A stretch of DNA of 64,000 nt from Fragilaria crotonensis (Eukaryota > Bacillariophyta > Fragilariophyceae > Fragilariales > Fragilariaceae), in contig JAKSYS010000053.1 of assembly GCA_022925895.1 (NCBI GenBank), positions 95,018 to 159,017 of the forward strand, read 5' to 3'. The notes under the pieces were generated by a model. The model was given only the letters and a program-made list of their open reading frames with translations, did not search any database and was not told the origin of the DNA. Made by a program: the position numbers and the translations under genes. Shown piece after piece: positions 41,418-52,008 of this stretch. Numbering within the stretch: the first letter of the stretch is position 1; each line of letters begins with the position of its first letter.

Positions 41418-43632
41418 ATGGCCAATCTTGGTGAGCAAACAATATCAGAAGTCAAGGCGGCGCTCACAAAATCTCTGAATGCCAACCCGCCCGGTCATTC
41501 CATACGCAACTTGCTTTCAGCCGGCTCCATCATCGGCAACTTGCTGGACCAAGTTCGGACAGGTTGATGATTCATCGGGCACCGTGGTTTGTGCTGAGGT
41601 TGCCAATGGAAAACATGCCATGATGGTTGCTTGCCATGGATGCAAGACAATCTTTTGCTACAAGGCAAGCAATGGTACATCTTCCTTGGTGAATCACACT
41701 TGCAAGCTGTCGGTTGCTGCTGCTGCCGGACAGCCGTGCATTGACCTGCTTCTGAAACCCAAGGTTCTGCCATCACAGCCTCAGATACGGCATTGCACAC
41801 GTCTGACAGCCAAGGTGTGTGCCGAGGACTTTCGGCCATTTCATATTGTCGCGTGTGGTGGCTTCCGCAAGATGCTCCAGTTTGTCCTCGATGTTGGTGT
41901 CCAGTCTAAGGGGCGCATGGACATCAATGATCTGCTAACTGACGAGAGGACTGTCAAGCGTGCAGCAGATTCACGCAAGACTGAGACGGAGAAGCTCCTC
42001 GTACGGTTTGTTTGCAAGCATATTGAGGACAAACTAGGTGCTGGTTCAACCACTGACCTGTATAAGAGCAAGGACACGGGCGTCTACTACATGACTGTGT
42101 CACTGACCTTGATTGACCCATACTGGATCATGTCTGCACGTACGCTGGGATGCATTGAGTTCCCCAGGAATATGGCACACACCGGTGTGAACATTCTGGC
42201 CATGTTCAATCAAATGCTGCAGAAGTACTGCGCCGATGCAAAAGGCCAGGTCATGACAACAACCGATGGTGCATCAAACAACAATGCCTTAGGCGATGAA
42301 CATCCTCACATCACGTGCCAATGTCACATTATCTCAACATGCATACAGTACGTGCTGGACAAGCGCACACGCATAGTTGCTGGCCAATGCTCAGCACCCT
42401 TCTACGAGTTCTACGGTGATGCACCTTTGCACTTTGACATGATCGATGCTGCCAAGGATCTCGTGCGGTGGGTTAAGCAGGCCGATTGCAATACGGAGCC
42501 GAAGCTCAAGAAGGGATGTCCAACTCGCTGGGATGGCCTGCTTCTGACACTTGACAGCATCTGGGTTGACTACCAGAACAAGGTTGAGCAGCTCAGTGCT
42601 CGCAGACCATCTGCCAAGCATTGCATTGAGGCAGTCAACTTCACCATCCTTGTTGAGATGGTCCGCTTCCTGACACCCTTCAAGATAGGGTCCAAGACAC
42701 TCAAGGCGACTAACAAGCCAACCATACATTTGTCATGTTACACTAGCCAGAAGCTCCTGCTGCACTGTGTGGCTGTTGATGATGATCGAGAGGTGCCTAC
42801 GATTGTTGGTGGGGTCGACCATGACAACAATCCCAGCAGACAGTGATGGTATCAAAGCAATCAACATCGCTACTGTCGCCTACCTATGGGCTTAAGCGGC
42901 AGTCCGATATCTTTCAGGCCATAATCAATGATATTATGGGTGATTTACCTAACGTACGTGCGTACTTAGACGACATACTAATTACGACAGCAGGTTCCTA
43001 TCCGTATCCACAGCCAGGTCATGGAAAAGTTTATCCTCCACCCGATCCACTTTGCCGGTGCATTTCTTGATCCCCGACAGAAGTTCCGACTTGCTGCTAT
43101 TGGCCTGAGTGATGATGACATAGCTGCCAGCATCATCTTCATCAAGGAGAAGATGAGGTTTGTCGGTCCTCCTGCTGGCACTTCGTCGCAAACTCGCAAC
43201 TCGGTTGCTGGTGCCATTCGAGCACCAAAGCGCGCCCGAGTTGTCGTTACATCCTCGCAGCTGTCACTTGACATGGTCGAATCTGAACCTGATGATGAGG
43301 ATGAATGCGACAAGCAGGCAGCGCAGCTTGAGTTGCAGATCATCCAGGAGCTGGCTGAGTATCAATCACATCGGATTGACCAGATTACTACCAAGTGTAT
43401 GAATGCGTCGGGTGACGGCCTGCTGATCTGGTGGAAATCGCAGGCTGCTCGCTGGCCCATTCTGGCTCGCGTTACGCGGTCGGTCCTGGCGGCCTCGGTC
43501 TCCAGTGCCACGTCGGAGCACAACTTCTCGGAAGTCGGTAATCACGTCAGCAAGAAGCGCAGTGGACTCAAGCCCAAGACGGTCAACACGCTCATGATCA
43601 TGCGCTCCAACAACAAGGACTTGAGGCACTGA
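41418..43632 (+). pseudogene. hAT transposase gene (BED finger ... dimerisation domain), disrupted
   Basis: The likely start is the ATG at 41418 (MANLGEQTISEVKAALTKSL). A one-base break near 41556 separates it from the BED-type zinc finger (VACHGCKTIFCYKASNGTSSLVNHTCK). The catalytic core follows (ATGQVMTTTDGASNNNAL region, with CQCHIISTCIQYVLDK and KKGCPTRWDGLLLTLDS). Another break at 42846 and a foreign patch at about 42882-42998 come next. Then come FAGAFLDPRQKF and the C-terminal dimerisation domain (WWKSQAARWPILARVTRSVL, SATSEHNFSEVGNHVSKKRSGL). All hAT blocks are recognisable. The enzyme cannot be made from one frame as it stands. Confidence 0.8.
42882..42998 (+). mobile_element. Ty3/gypsy reverse-transcriptase fragment embedded in the hAT transposase gene
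   Basis: About 115 bp translate (with one frame slip near 42905) to PMGLSGSP then DIFQAIINDIMGDLPNV and RAYLDDILITT. This is the gypsy-type RT block containing the YLDD active site. hAT sequence resumes directly (IHSQVMEKFILHPIHFAGAF). No LTR or other gypsy part is nearby. Confidence 0.7.
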
Positions 43633-43763
43633 GTCTATTTTCAAGAAGCATGATAACAACTTGAGTACAATGCATCATCTAGTAGTAGCTATGGTTTAAG
43701 TTGTTAACGATCAACGAACTACGAATGTATAACGGTATGCTCCCGGCCAAGATATTTTAGGGT

Positions 43764-43862
43764 TCGGCCGGGCCGGTTTCGGCCAGCCGTATGGAGCAAC
43801 GGACGGCCAGCAGCGGTCGGCCAGCCTTGGCTAAGTCCGGACGGCCGCGGCGACGGCCATTA
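43764..43862. repeat. CGGCC-rich subterminal repeats, right end of the hAT element
   Basis: Counterpart of 40928-41075. Repeated CGGCC/GGCCG motifs directly inside the right terminal inverted repeat. Confidence 0.75.
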
Positions 43863-43887
43863 TTTAAGCCCTGAATGTCGCACACTG

Positions 43888-43895
43888 CTCCGAAC
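43888..43895. repeat. hAT target-site duplication, right copy
   Basis: CTCCGAAC, identical to 40909-40916. Confidence 0.9.
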
Positions 43896-44770
43896 TCCGA
43901 GTATATCATACACCTTGTATCACAACACCTTGTACCTGATACATACCAGCGTCGGACTGTATTGGTGGACTGGAGACGGAATGCCGCCTCAATACATACT
44001 GTATCATACTTTACACTTAACATTGTAGTAGTAGCACATCCAGCACCCAGACAGGCGTCATGCAGGGGTCGGCAATCGGCTGTCCGATCTACAATCCCCG
44101 TGGAGTTCTCACGCAGCTCGAGTGACTTAAAACTCTTGAAGCCGAAAATACATTATCCTGGTATGTCATACGTGGCTGTCGTGGAAAAAGATCTGATCAG
44201 GACTCAAAGCATGTGGGATCAAATTGTCTCAGGCATAGGTAACCACGTATGCATACCTCTCCGTGCAAGCATGACGTACGAGACATGAACCGTACAACTG
44301 TACCAGGCCGTGGGTTCTCTATGTATCACATGGTCATACTGCAGTAAAAGCGTATGAATTGTTCCGTTCAGGTGCTGACCTGCTGACAGATCATCGATGC
44401 CAATGTTTCCAGCCGTGGATGGCCCTACCAAAAGGAAGGTCAGTCGTGAATTCTGACTCGTAAAAGGCGGTATAAAACTAATCGTAGGATTTTTGAGGGT
44501 GTTAAAGATCCCGATATGGAGGGTTGAGTCCTGTGAACGTATCGTAGAATCAATAGTAATTCCTTCATAGGGCTAATTCCCGAATAGAGGTTGCTGCAAG
44601 TTTTTTTTGCTGCAGCATCACAATCGCCAGCAACGGAAGCTGCAACGCTCCAAAGCTGAGACATTAATTAGATTGTTGGTTAAACGAAATCTGACCTATT
44701 GGTAGCAACTAGCAACTAAACACAGAACGCAACTAAGAAATACATCTGGGACGTGAATGATCCGATAGCT
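43896..44770. other. Intergenic region
   Basis: About 875 bases between the hAT element and the DUF6824-like gene. Frames present are short and unsupported. The promoter of the downstream gene is expected here. Confidence 0.45.
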
Positions 44771-45939
44771 ATGTCATCTGTGAGACCTTGCGTTAGCTAT
44801 TCCAATGAGAGCATAAACGAAGTTTGCTCGTCAACAGCATCCTTATCATTTTCAAGCAATCCCATTCGTGAACATGACTCCCCTACAGTGGTTTCCTATT
44901 CCTCTTCCCAATCGATGACTGCTCTCTCCGATCAGTTTGAAGATGCTCCAGAAGACAACTCCCTCCCTCTTGCTCTGATCAATAGACCTACCAATGCATC
45001 AAAACAGTCATCCATGAAAATGAGCATGAATCCCCTTCAGGCGTTGGCGATGGCCTGTGCTGCCGAAAATTCTCAACACGAACACCAGAAAGAGTTCCAA
45101 ACGACAGAGGGCGCTCAAACGGAATCCTTTCTCATCTCTCAGAATGATGTTCTCTGTGGTAGAGAGGCTTGACCAATCACCACCCTGGAAACGTTGTCTT
45201 CCGACGTTTGGTCAGGCTCAAGCAAGAATCCTATCTCAGAGCGTCCAAACGACAGAAAGCTGGTGTCGCCAAGGAGATTGTCGAAATTATTCGAAATCTC
45301 ACTCCTTCTGGACGATTTCTCAAGAAGGATCCTCACACTCCCGGTGTCTGGATGGAGATTGGTGATCGCAAGGCGAGGGAAAAGACATCTCAGGCGTTGC
45401 GAGAAGGGGCACCTGAACTCAGAGAAGAGCTACATACGGATAAGGTTCAAGGCGAAGAAGATATCCTTGAGAGACAAACAGCCTTGATCCATGACGGTGC
45501 TCGTGCTATGTATGAAAATTCGATGCAGCATCAAGTTCAAACGTGGTCACCAGCTACGATGATGACGTTGCCAGCGGAAAAGCCTCACATGGTTAGCAGC
45601 AATCGAGTCCGGGTTGTCTCATCTGACTCTGACCTCGGGGGTGTCCGTAGCTTTCATCACCATCGAAAGCTTCCAAGCGCATCTAGCCCACCCCATGTCA
45701 TCATGGATGACGCACCAAGAGCACCTGAGCCACAGTCATCCTACCGTCATCCACAACCAACCGATGACAACGAAGAGACTGACGCACTTCGTTATCCTGT
45801 GCTTGGTGGAAAGCGCAAATCCCTTGCCAATGTCCACGACTTTGGTGGCATGGATACAAGCAGTCATGCCGATGGTGGACCTAGGGGACCAAGGCTCAAA
45901 CTTCTTAAGACACGTCTTGGAAGTTATGGCGAGCCTTAA
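44771..45939 (+). CDS. DUF6824-like diatom nuclear protein, frame break in the conserved motif
   Basis: The ATG at 44771 starts a Ser-rich 130-residue leader ending SQNDVLCGRE. The frame then stops (TGA, 45170-45172), while the next frame continues LTNHHPGNVVFRRLVRLKQ, SYLRASKRQKAGVAKEIVEI, GRFLKKDPHTPGVWMEIGDRKAREKTSQALREG. Diatom proteins of this type carry the motif DVLxGRGGxTNxHPGN, so one G is missing near 45164. Restored, it would be about 388 residues, with the domain in the middle and a disordered His/Ser-rich tail. The domain is abundant in diatoms and often proposed to act in transcription, which I give only as background. No intron explains the shift. Confidence 0.75.
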
Positions 45940-46510
45940 ATGTCAATTAATCATGTTAATGCATAAAGTAAGGGGAACGTTAAGTGGTGTGTCTGTACAA
46001 CACTTTTCTCCTTCATTCACCTTGGCATTGCTCGTTGCAGTTCGTTTCGCCTTCAATTGAAGCACCATCCTCATGTTCCATGCCTTACGCTTGAGCCGTG
46101 AAACTTGGGTGTCATTGTTGCATGAGATCCCCGACCCAAAATTTCGCAAGCGTCTGTGCACTGCTCATCGGAACGTGGGATTCACAGATTTTTTTCGCCA
46201 ATGGAGTTTCCAGGACTGACCATCGTGCGAACTCTATCGCCCCTTTACACTTCACAGGTCAGAGATGAATCCCCACGATTGAATTCCACGAATGACAATG
46301 CCATTGATAGGAGTAAAAGAAGTGTGAACCCAGATACTCGAAAAACCTGACAGCGCAATGCGTATGTCAACCACGCTTGCGAAGTGAATGCACAAATCCT
46401 CAGTTTTCAAATGTGTCAATATTATTACTTGTTGTTTGTTGCTACCAATAGTCACTAATGTACGATTTTCGCTATGTCTTCATGTAATTGCATGACTACG
46501 TAACTTGCAT
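45940..46510. other. Convergent intergenic region
   Basis: 3' ends of the DUF6824-like gene and the SENP8-like gene. No supported feature. Confidence 0.5.
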
Positions 46511-47179
46511 TCACTTCCTTCTTAAGAGCTCGATTGCCGTCAGAATCGTTTGGCGCATCTCTCGCCCGAACCGAGGATGTGTCAGCTTCGAATTTTTCAA
46601 CAGTTCCTCATAGCATTCAATGTCACAAGATTCTGATCCAGCAAGGATTTCAGCTGCGGCGAGTGCGTGCAATCCACAATCGTACCCGTTGTACTGCTGA
46701 GGCGTGCGCAATTCCGTCACCGCAATTCCTGGATTGTGACTGAGCACTCTTGACAGAACGTTCGCAACTGCAAGTGCCGCTCGCGCATTTCTCCCAGTCA
46801 CGGAGTCAACGTGTGTGTACACGACCACATCGGATCGAATCCACAACAGGCTCCAGTGTGACCCGCAGCCAGGGTTTTGCCAATTTGCTCCGTGTTGGTG
46901 TCCGTCGTTAATAGGAACTGCGTACGCAACGCAAGTCTTGTCAAAGCTGCTTGAGAATTCCTCCAAATCGTCGTCGTCGCATTGATGCATCAAAAACGTG
47001 ATAACCGAAGGGTCCATGAACTTTACCAATGGGTATCTTTGCTGTAGGACAGTCAGATAAAAATGGATGCAGGCGTCATTCAGCCACTCAGACTCCCCTG
47101 ACAAGAGCTTAACATCTGAATTGTAGAGAACTGCATCATGATAGTTCAGAATGAAGTTGTTGGGTGGAAAGGATGTCAT
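46511..47179 (-). CDS. NEDD8-specific protease (SENP8/DEN1-like, C48 Ulp1 family)
   Basis: 222 residues from the ATG at 47179, the normal size for SENP8. The substrate-recognition start LSGESEWLNDACIHFYLTVLQ is followed by the complete catalytic set: His108 in GCGSHWSLLWI, Asp125 in YTHVDSVTG, Gln161 in TPQQYNGYDCG and Cys168. The family cleaves NEDD8 precursors or removes NEDD8 from cullins and other targets in cytosol and nucleus. The NGYDCG form with a short N-terminus favours the deneddylase over SUMO proteases. The frame is intact with no intron. Confidence 0.85.
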   Translation of the reverse strand: MTSFPPNNFILNYHDAVLYNSDVKLLSGESEWLNDACIHFYLTVLQQRYPLVKFMDPSVITFLMHQCDDDDLEEFSSSFDKTCVAYAVPINDGHQHGANWQNPGCGSHWSLLWIRSDVVVYTHVDSVTGRNARAALAVANVLSRVLSHNPGIAVTELRTPQQYNGYDCGLHALAAAEILAGSESCDIECYEELLKNSKLTHPRFGREMRQTILTAIELLRRK

Positions 47180-47420
47180 GGGGTCTGCTGTTTCAAGCGC
47201 AGGTGTTCATGGTACGACCGGTGGCCGGTAGATGGTGTCTGAAGTCGTCTGAGTGCAGTCGATTCGCATGGTGTGCCGTGTGCGGTGTGCGGTCTGCGCT
47301 GACAAGTTCACTGGAGACAAACTTCATGTGTTCATGTGTTATCTTTTCGTCCAAAAAAAATTCCGTCTGGGATTGGACGCCCAGCTCCCAGCTCCCAGCC
47401 CCCTGCAACTACAAACTACA

Positions 47421-48520
47421 GTACCACCTAAAAATGGCTTGAAGTCCCTAAAAAACATCAAGTTTCGACTAAAAATATCTCGACGAAAAGCAGCTGCAAT
47501 GCACTCAGCAACATGACTGAGAGGGAGATCATGCTTCAAAGTACACATTGGTTTAATCATTTTGTACTGGACGATGAATTCATTGAGATGTCGACGTTCT
47601 TGCAAGCATCGTTTTCGATTTAGGGACTCCAAGCCATTCATTCAATTATCTATATGCCCGAATATTTTTATGTTCGTTTTTGAGCTTTACACCATTCGAA
47701 GTAAATGTGTGATATGAATTTCGTACTGCTACGCTGATTTCACGCATCTACTTCGTAGTGTACATTTCATCGGAGTGTTGTATGAGCTCACAGATCGCAA
47801 CTCATCACACCAACGATTTGTCGATATTGATCTCAAGCACTCCTACAACCATGCATCGCACTCATTCACTTGATTATCTTACTGGACATTGACATTTTGC
47901 TCGGAAATGCCTATCTAATCCCTCTCTTTTCAGCGCTCTTTTTCGTCGTCTCGTGGTCGGCTGCTGCAAGTGTTGTGGAGGAAAATGAGCGACACAGGAA
48001 TCTACTCGTCAAGAGACCTTGTCGCTTGACTTCGACGGCGCGACGTGTCGACCGTTACTCCTTGTCCCAACGCGACCGCCCCTGGAACGTCGGGCTCTGA
48101 ATTGCTGTAATTGTTGGACCCCATGATGACCTCTTCGAAGGGGCCATGACCACCATCACGTGAGGTTTAGGACTTGATGAAAGTAGCAGTTAAACCGTTA
48201 TCTAGACTTCTTTTAATCATTTAAAAACATACGGTTTCTTTATGTCTAAACAGAATGGGAGGTCCGGCTCAATAGTGTAAGTTTTGTGAATTCCAAAACT
48301 GCCGAACCTCCATCTTTCAGTGTCCTTCTCAGCAAACAGGCCTCTGGAGTGATTGTCGCTCCCTGCAAACATCTGGAGCTCCACATGGCAAGGAATATTT
48401 TTTCCACTTGTGATATCTCGATTCGACTTGAATTGAGTACGTTGTCACATTCGAAGTGAAAATTACATCGTTTAGGGACTCGAATATTTTTAGGGACTCC
48501 AAGCCATTTTTAGGTGGTAC
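47421..48520. mobile_element. TIR-bounded non-coding element (MITE-like or nested pair)
   Basis: A 34-bp inverted repeat (GTACCACCTAAAAATGGCTT... with one mismatch) lies at 47421-47454 and, inverted, at 48487-48520. A further inverted partial copy (TTTAGGGACTCCAAGCCATT) lies at 47621-47640, so a 220-bp element may be nested in or adjacent to a larger one. The interior has no transposase. One 75-codon frame at 47870 is not convincing. Confidence 0.6.
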
Positions 48521-48991
48521 CACCTACATGTAGAGTCTACTACTAGTACTACGACTATTACTATGTTCGGACTGGAGTATTCCGTACTCCGAGTACTCCG
48601 TACTACTGTATGTCATACTGGTACTTGTACACTTTTTTTTTTACAGTACACCGTACTCCGCACTTTGGTTTTATCTACGTGGAGGATGTATGCATATGCA
48701 AAGGATGCGTTTTGTTTGTGTTGTTTTTACAGTGTTACAGTATGTATGCATTATATGAATGTATGCAGTCCAGTTTGAAGATACACGACGGGAGTAGGAA
48801 CCGTCTTTCATTCGCCCGCCTATTAACCACTTTCCACTTACTCGACATCTCTCTAAAACCAAGAGCAACGTTGTCCAGGATGTACATGTACATGAAAGGC
48901 ATTTGTACTGGACTACTCTATGATACCGAGTCTAATTTCACCACGCTTCAGACACCTCATCAACACAAACGCATCCTGATTTTTTTTCAAA
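48521..48991. other. Upstream region of RPL22, GTAC-rich
   Basis: GTAC/CTCCGAGTAC motifs at 48535-48665 and a T8 run near 48980 before the start codon. Must contain the ribosomal-protein promoter. Confidence 0.5.
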
Positions 48992-49604
48992 ATGGTAAGA
49001 GATCTCTATTGATCCGCCTTCCCTGCCTGATGGACTCCTTTGGAGTTTCTTCACGGTCAGGAGGCCTTTCTATGACGAGGACGGCACTTATGTAACTGCT
49101 GGAGTGATTGTCGATGAGCATGGAACCAAATCGCGATCGATGCCAGCAGGGATGCACCTGTCATCGTTTCAGAAAGGGAAGGCGACTGGACACGTGTATC
49201 TAATGTTACCAGGCGTCTGACATACTCTCCGCTCTAATTGACAGGTCAAGGCTAAGAAATCTACCGTTAAGTTCGTGATTGACTGCACACAGCCGGTTGA
49301 CGATAAGGTCCTCGATGTTGCGTCGTTCGAGAAATACTTGCACGACCGCATCAAGATTGGAAAGAAGACCGGTGCTTTGGCATCCAACAATGTGACGATC
49401 ACCCGAGACCGAACTAAGCTGACGGTGGCTTCGCCTGCCGAGCTCGGTTTCTCCAAGCGTCAATTGAAGTACCTGAGCAAGCGCTACTTGAAGAAGCAAC
49501 AGCTCCGTGATTATTTACGTGTGGTTGCTGGATCCAAGAACTCATACGAGCTCAGATATTTCAGCATCTCTGCTGGTGATGCCGACGAGGCTGATGAGGA
49601 ATAG
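48992..49604 (+). CDS. RPL22: 60S ribosomal protein L22 (eL22), intron directly after the start codon
   Basis: Exon 1 contributes only ATG (48992-48994), followed by donor GTAAGA. The acceptor TTGACAG at 49244 opens exon 2 with VKAKKSTVKFVIDCTQPVDD. The spliced product has 120 residues, the usual eL22 length: DKVLDVASFEKYLHDRIKIG, TGALASNNVTITRDRTKL, FSKRQLKYLSKRYLKKQQLR, DYLRVVAGSKNSYELRYF and an acidic end (DADEADEE). It is part of the large cytosolic ribosomal subunit near the exit-tunnel surface. The 250-nt intron behind the ATG is a common site for regulatory introns in ribosomal-protein genes. Confidence 0.92.
48995..49244 (+). other. 250-nt intron of RPL22
   Basis: GTAAGA...TTGACAG. 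It splits the start codon from the rest of the coding sequence, and removing it gives a full-length eL22. Confidence 0.8.
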
Positions 49605-50041
49605 AGTGTTGCTGGAACTTCAGTAATGTATAAGTTTTCTCTGGCTTCAAGTGTTATTCGTACGATTTCTTTTCTGTACGGGTTATTTATGTATGATCAT
49701 CACTATTCTATCTAAGCGAGTGTTGGCAGCTTTGTAGGAGCCTTCATGCGTTGCCGATGAAGTGTAACGTGAGGAGAAGTCGGCCTTCAGATTTACCCTA
49801 TGGTTGCTACTCCGGACTTCGGCGTACGGAGTACACTTGCTCCGGGCTACCCTCTATCATACGCCATACGTATTGTAGACTACAAGTAGTATGCATATGT
49901 ACCCCAGGTCGGCATCTTTTGAACGAACGTACGAGCTCGAAAATTCGAACCGTACCTGCGAGCTCGTTCCGTTTTCGAGTTAAAGTTCAAAATTCTTATG
50001 ACCACGACCAACTGCCAGCCAACCATGATGCTGCTTGAACA
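49605..50041. other. Intergenic region
   Basis: Between two plus-strand genes. A GTAC/CTCCGGGC cluster lies at 49820-49910 and inverted GAACG/CGAGCTCG motifs at 49920-49980. No gene supported. Confidence 0.45.
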
Positions 50042-51222
50042 ATGATGGCTTCAACCTTGACAAGGCATTCGCCATATCGACTAATCTATAGAAGTCGCCA
50101 TTCGCATGCGACGACAGATTCGTTGGTGCACGCCATTACGGAGTCAGAATGTGCCATGATTGCACAATCCCTTCAAAGGGATGGATTCGGGGTCACGTCC
50201 AGCAGTATCTTGTCGGAAGGAGTTGTGGAGGCACTCAAGCTCAAGATGCCAGATCTATTTCGGGGCGAGTTTGAAACTGGAGTTTATCCCGACGAATGGC
50301 ATTGGAGGTGAGTACAATTGATTTTTTCTTGATTTTGGAGTCCCTCAGGCTCATCCACTCCATTTCGTGCATCCTTGTAGACAAGGGTTGAGTCGGGACG
50401 ATGTCACTAGAGAAATATGTAATGGCTGGAAATCAGATCGTCTCGTCGCATCTGTCGTGTTGTCCCAGACGATTGGTGAAATGGTGTCCCGGATCACTGG
50501 CTGGTCGTCAGTGCGCATTGCTCAAGACGATGTCATCTGGAAGCCTCCATCTCAGCCTAGGACAACGATAGGTTTTCATCAAGATAGCGCCTACATTTCG
50601 GACCAGTTTCTTCCTCAGGAGAACAATTCCGTCACAGTTTGGATGGCTCTCGATGATGTTACTGAAGATATGGGTTGCCTGGAGTATGCTGTTGGGTCGC
50701 ATCTGTGCCCTAATCAAGTGAGTTATCATCAGTAAGAAAGCGCGAAAGCGTTGAGTTCACTGGCTAATATAAGTTTTCTGTTTCGATCCAGGCTTCTTCT
50801 TTGGACGAGACTACCTTTCATGGTTGCAACGAAAGCAGATATCGAAGTTCCATACCGTCGGACGCGGAGGTTCGTTTTGTACCAGTATGTCGCGGACACG
50901 CTGTGGTGCACCACCAAAGTGTGTGGCATGGGTCAGGTCCCAAATCTTTCCCAGCGCAACGATCGGCGGGCACTCGTCGGGCATTATCTACGGGGAGATG
51001 TTAAATTCAAGGACGAGGGTGGAGGTGAGTGCGTCTAGTCGAGTTTCTTACTGTTCCTATCCGGTTCTTTCCTTTTTATGAATCCCTTGGTAGCTCATTT
51101 CTTTTGTACCGATAGCTGCACCTTGGGGGTCAACATCCTACATTTACGGCAAATACAAGCGCTACAACTCAGTAGAGGTGGACGGAAAGCTTCTTTCCGG
51201 TAATTTATGCTACAGAAAGTAG
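50042..51222 (+). CDS. Phytanoyl-CoA dioxygenase (PhyH)-family oxygenase, four exons, frame break in exon 3
   Basis: Exons are 50042-50307, 50381-50717, 50792-51024 and 51116-51222; introns are 73, 74 and 91 nt, all GT-AG (three GTGAGT donors). The N-terminus is basic and may be organellar. The double-stranded beta-helix carries the iron ligands: GFHQDSAYISDQF (His and Asp) and later VVHHQSVWHGSGP (distal His), with WMALDDVTEDMGCLEYAVGSH between. After HGSGP the conserved NLSQRNDRRALVGHYLRGD lies in the next frame. One surplus C at 50939-50941 explains it. The last exon gives PWGSTSYIYGKYKRYNS. The family hydroxylates substrates with Fe(II) and 2-oxoglutarate, and the substrate here is unknown. 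Confidence 0.8.
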
Positions 51223-52008
51223 CGGAAAATCAAGAACTCAATGGATCGACAACTACGTAGGGTTCGATTGATCGATCCCAGGCCTCCACCGTTTAAGTTC
51301 ACCGTGGTGTGTGAGGCGCTTGTGCATTACGCTTACGCATCAACCAACGTTCCACTAGTGGCTGGAGGTTATGTGAGGCAGGTGCCACCCGACAACCTTC
51401 AACTAAAGACATCACCTCACACCTCGGTCATGAATTGTGTACACAGACCACAGACCATTGAGCGGGCTGAATTTTACTGTGGATTGCCATAGAGCATGCG
51501 TGTCACGCGTCACGCAATAATGGCACCAGTAACCAGTATGCATAGTACCATGAATCAATCCACTACCGGTACGAGTACTCAGTACCTGGGATTGCAGTAT
51601 ACACATAATTACAGTCGCATCTGACCAGATCAGTGACACGTGTGCTTGCAAATTGCAACACACGTTGTGTGTTCTGTGCATGAGAAAATTGGAATTCTTC
51701 TCGATTGCTCCAGTCAAATCCCAATGATAGTGAAAAGGCCGAACACCGATAAATCCGTTTCTACGTAGAAATACACAAGGAGTACAACAATTTTAACGGG
51801 AACGTTACCGTCGATTGCGCAACTCTGGGCCGATATCAAACTGTTTTAGTCTACCGTCTTAAGCGAGAGGGAGCAGATGTGTAAGTTTCATACTTGATGG
51901 TACGGTCGTAGGGTCTACCTCCAATAGTACCAGTACCTTTCTCTTAAGGTGAAGAGAAGATAAGTGTTTGCCTTCTTTCATTGTTCGTTCGCCGTATCCT
52001 CTGTCGCC
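51223..52008. other. Intergenic region
   Basis: About 785 bases. An ATG-initiated 83-codon frame at 51241 follows the PhyH stop closely but shows no family signal. GTAC motifs occur at 51550-51590 and 51925-51940. Confidence 0.45.

Larger units (their letters stand above)
40917..43887 (+). mobile_element. hAT-family DNA transposon with perfect 8-bp target-site duplication
   Basis: The 2,971-bp element starts CAGTGTGCGACAT and ends with its inverse (ATGTCGCACACTG at 43875-43887). It is flanked by identical CTCCGAAC octamers. GC-rich subterminal zones crowded with CGGCC lie inside both ends (40928-41075 and 43764-43862), the usual arrangement for hAT transposase binding. The internal gene encodes a BED-finger/hAT transposase in damaged form. 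Ends and target duplication are pristine, so the insertion is fairly recent, although the coding region carries several frame breaks. Confidence 0.9.

Noticed and set aside
47870-48100. Small hydrophobic frame inside the TIR element
   Set aside because: Begins at a non-ATG codon, no homology, and lies within a repeat.
51241-51492. 83-codon frame just after the PhyH gene
   Set aside because: Too close to the PhyH stop for a separate gene, no motif, and not needed as a further exon.
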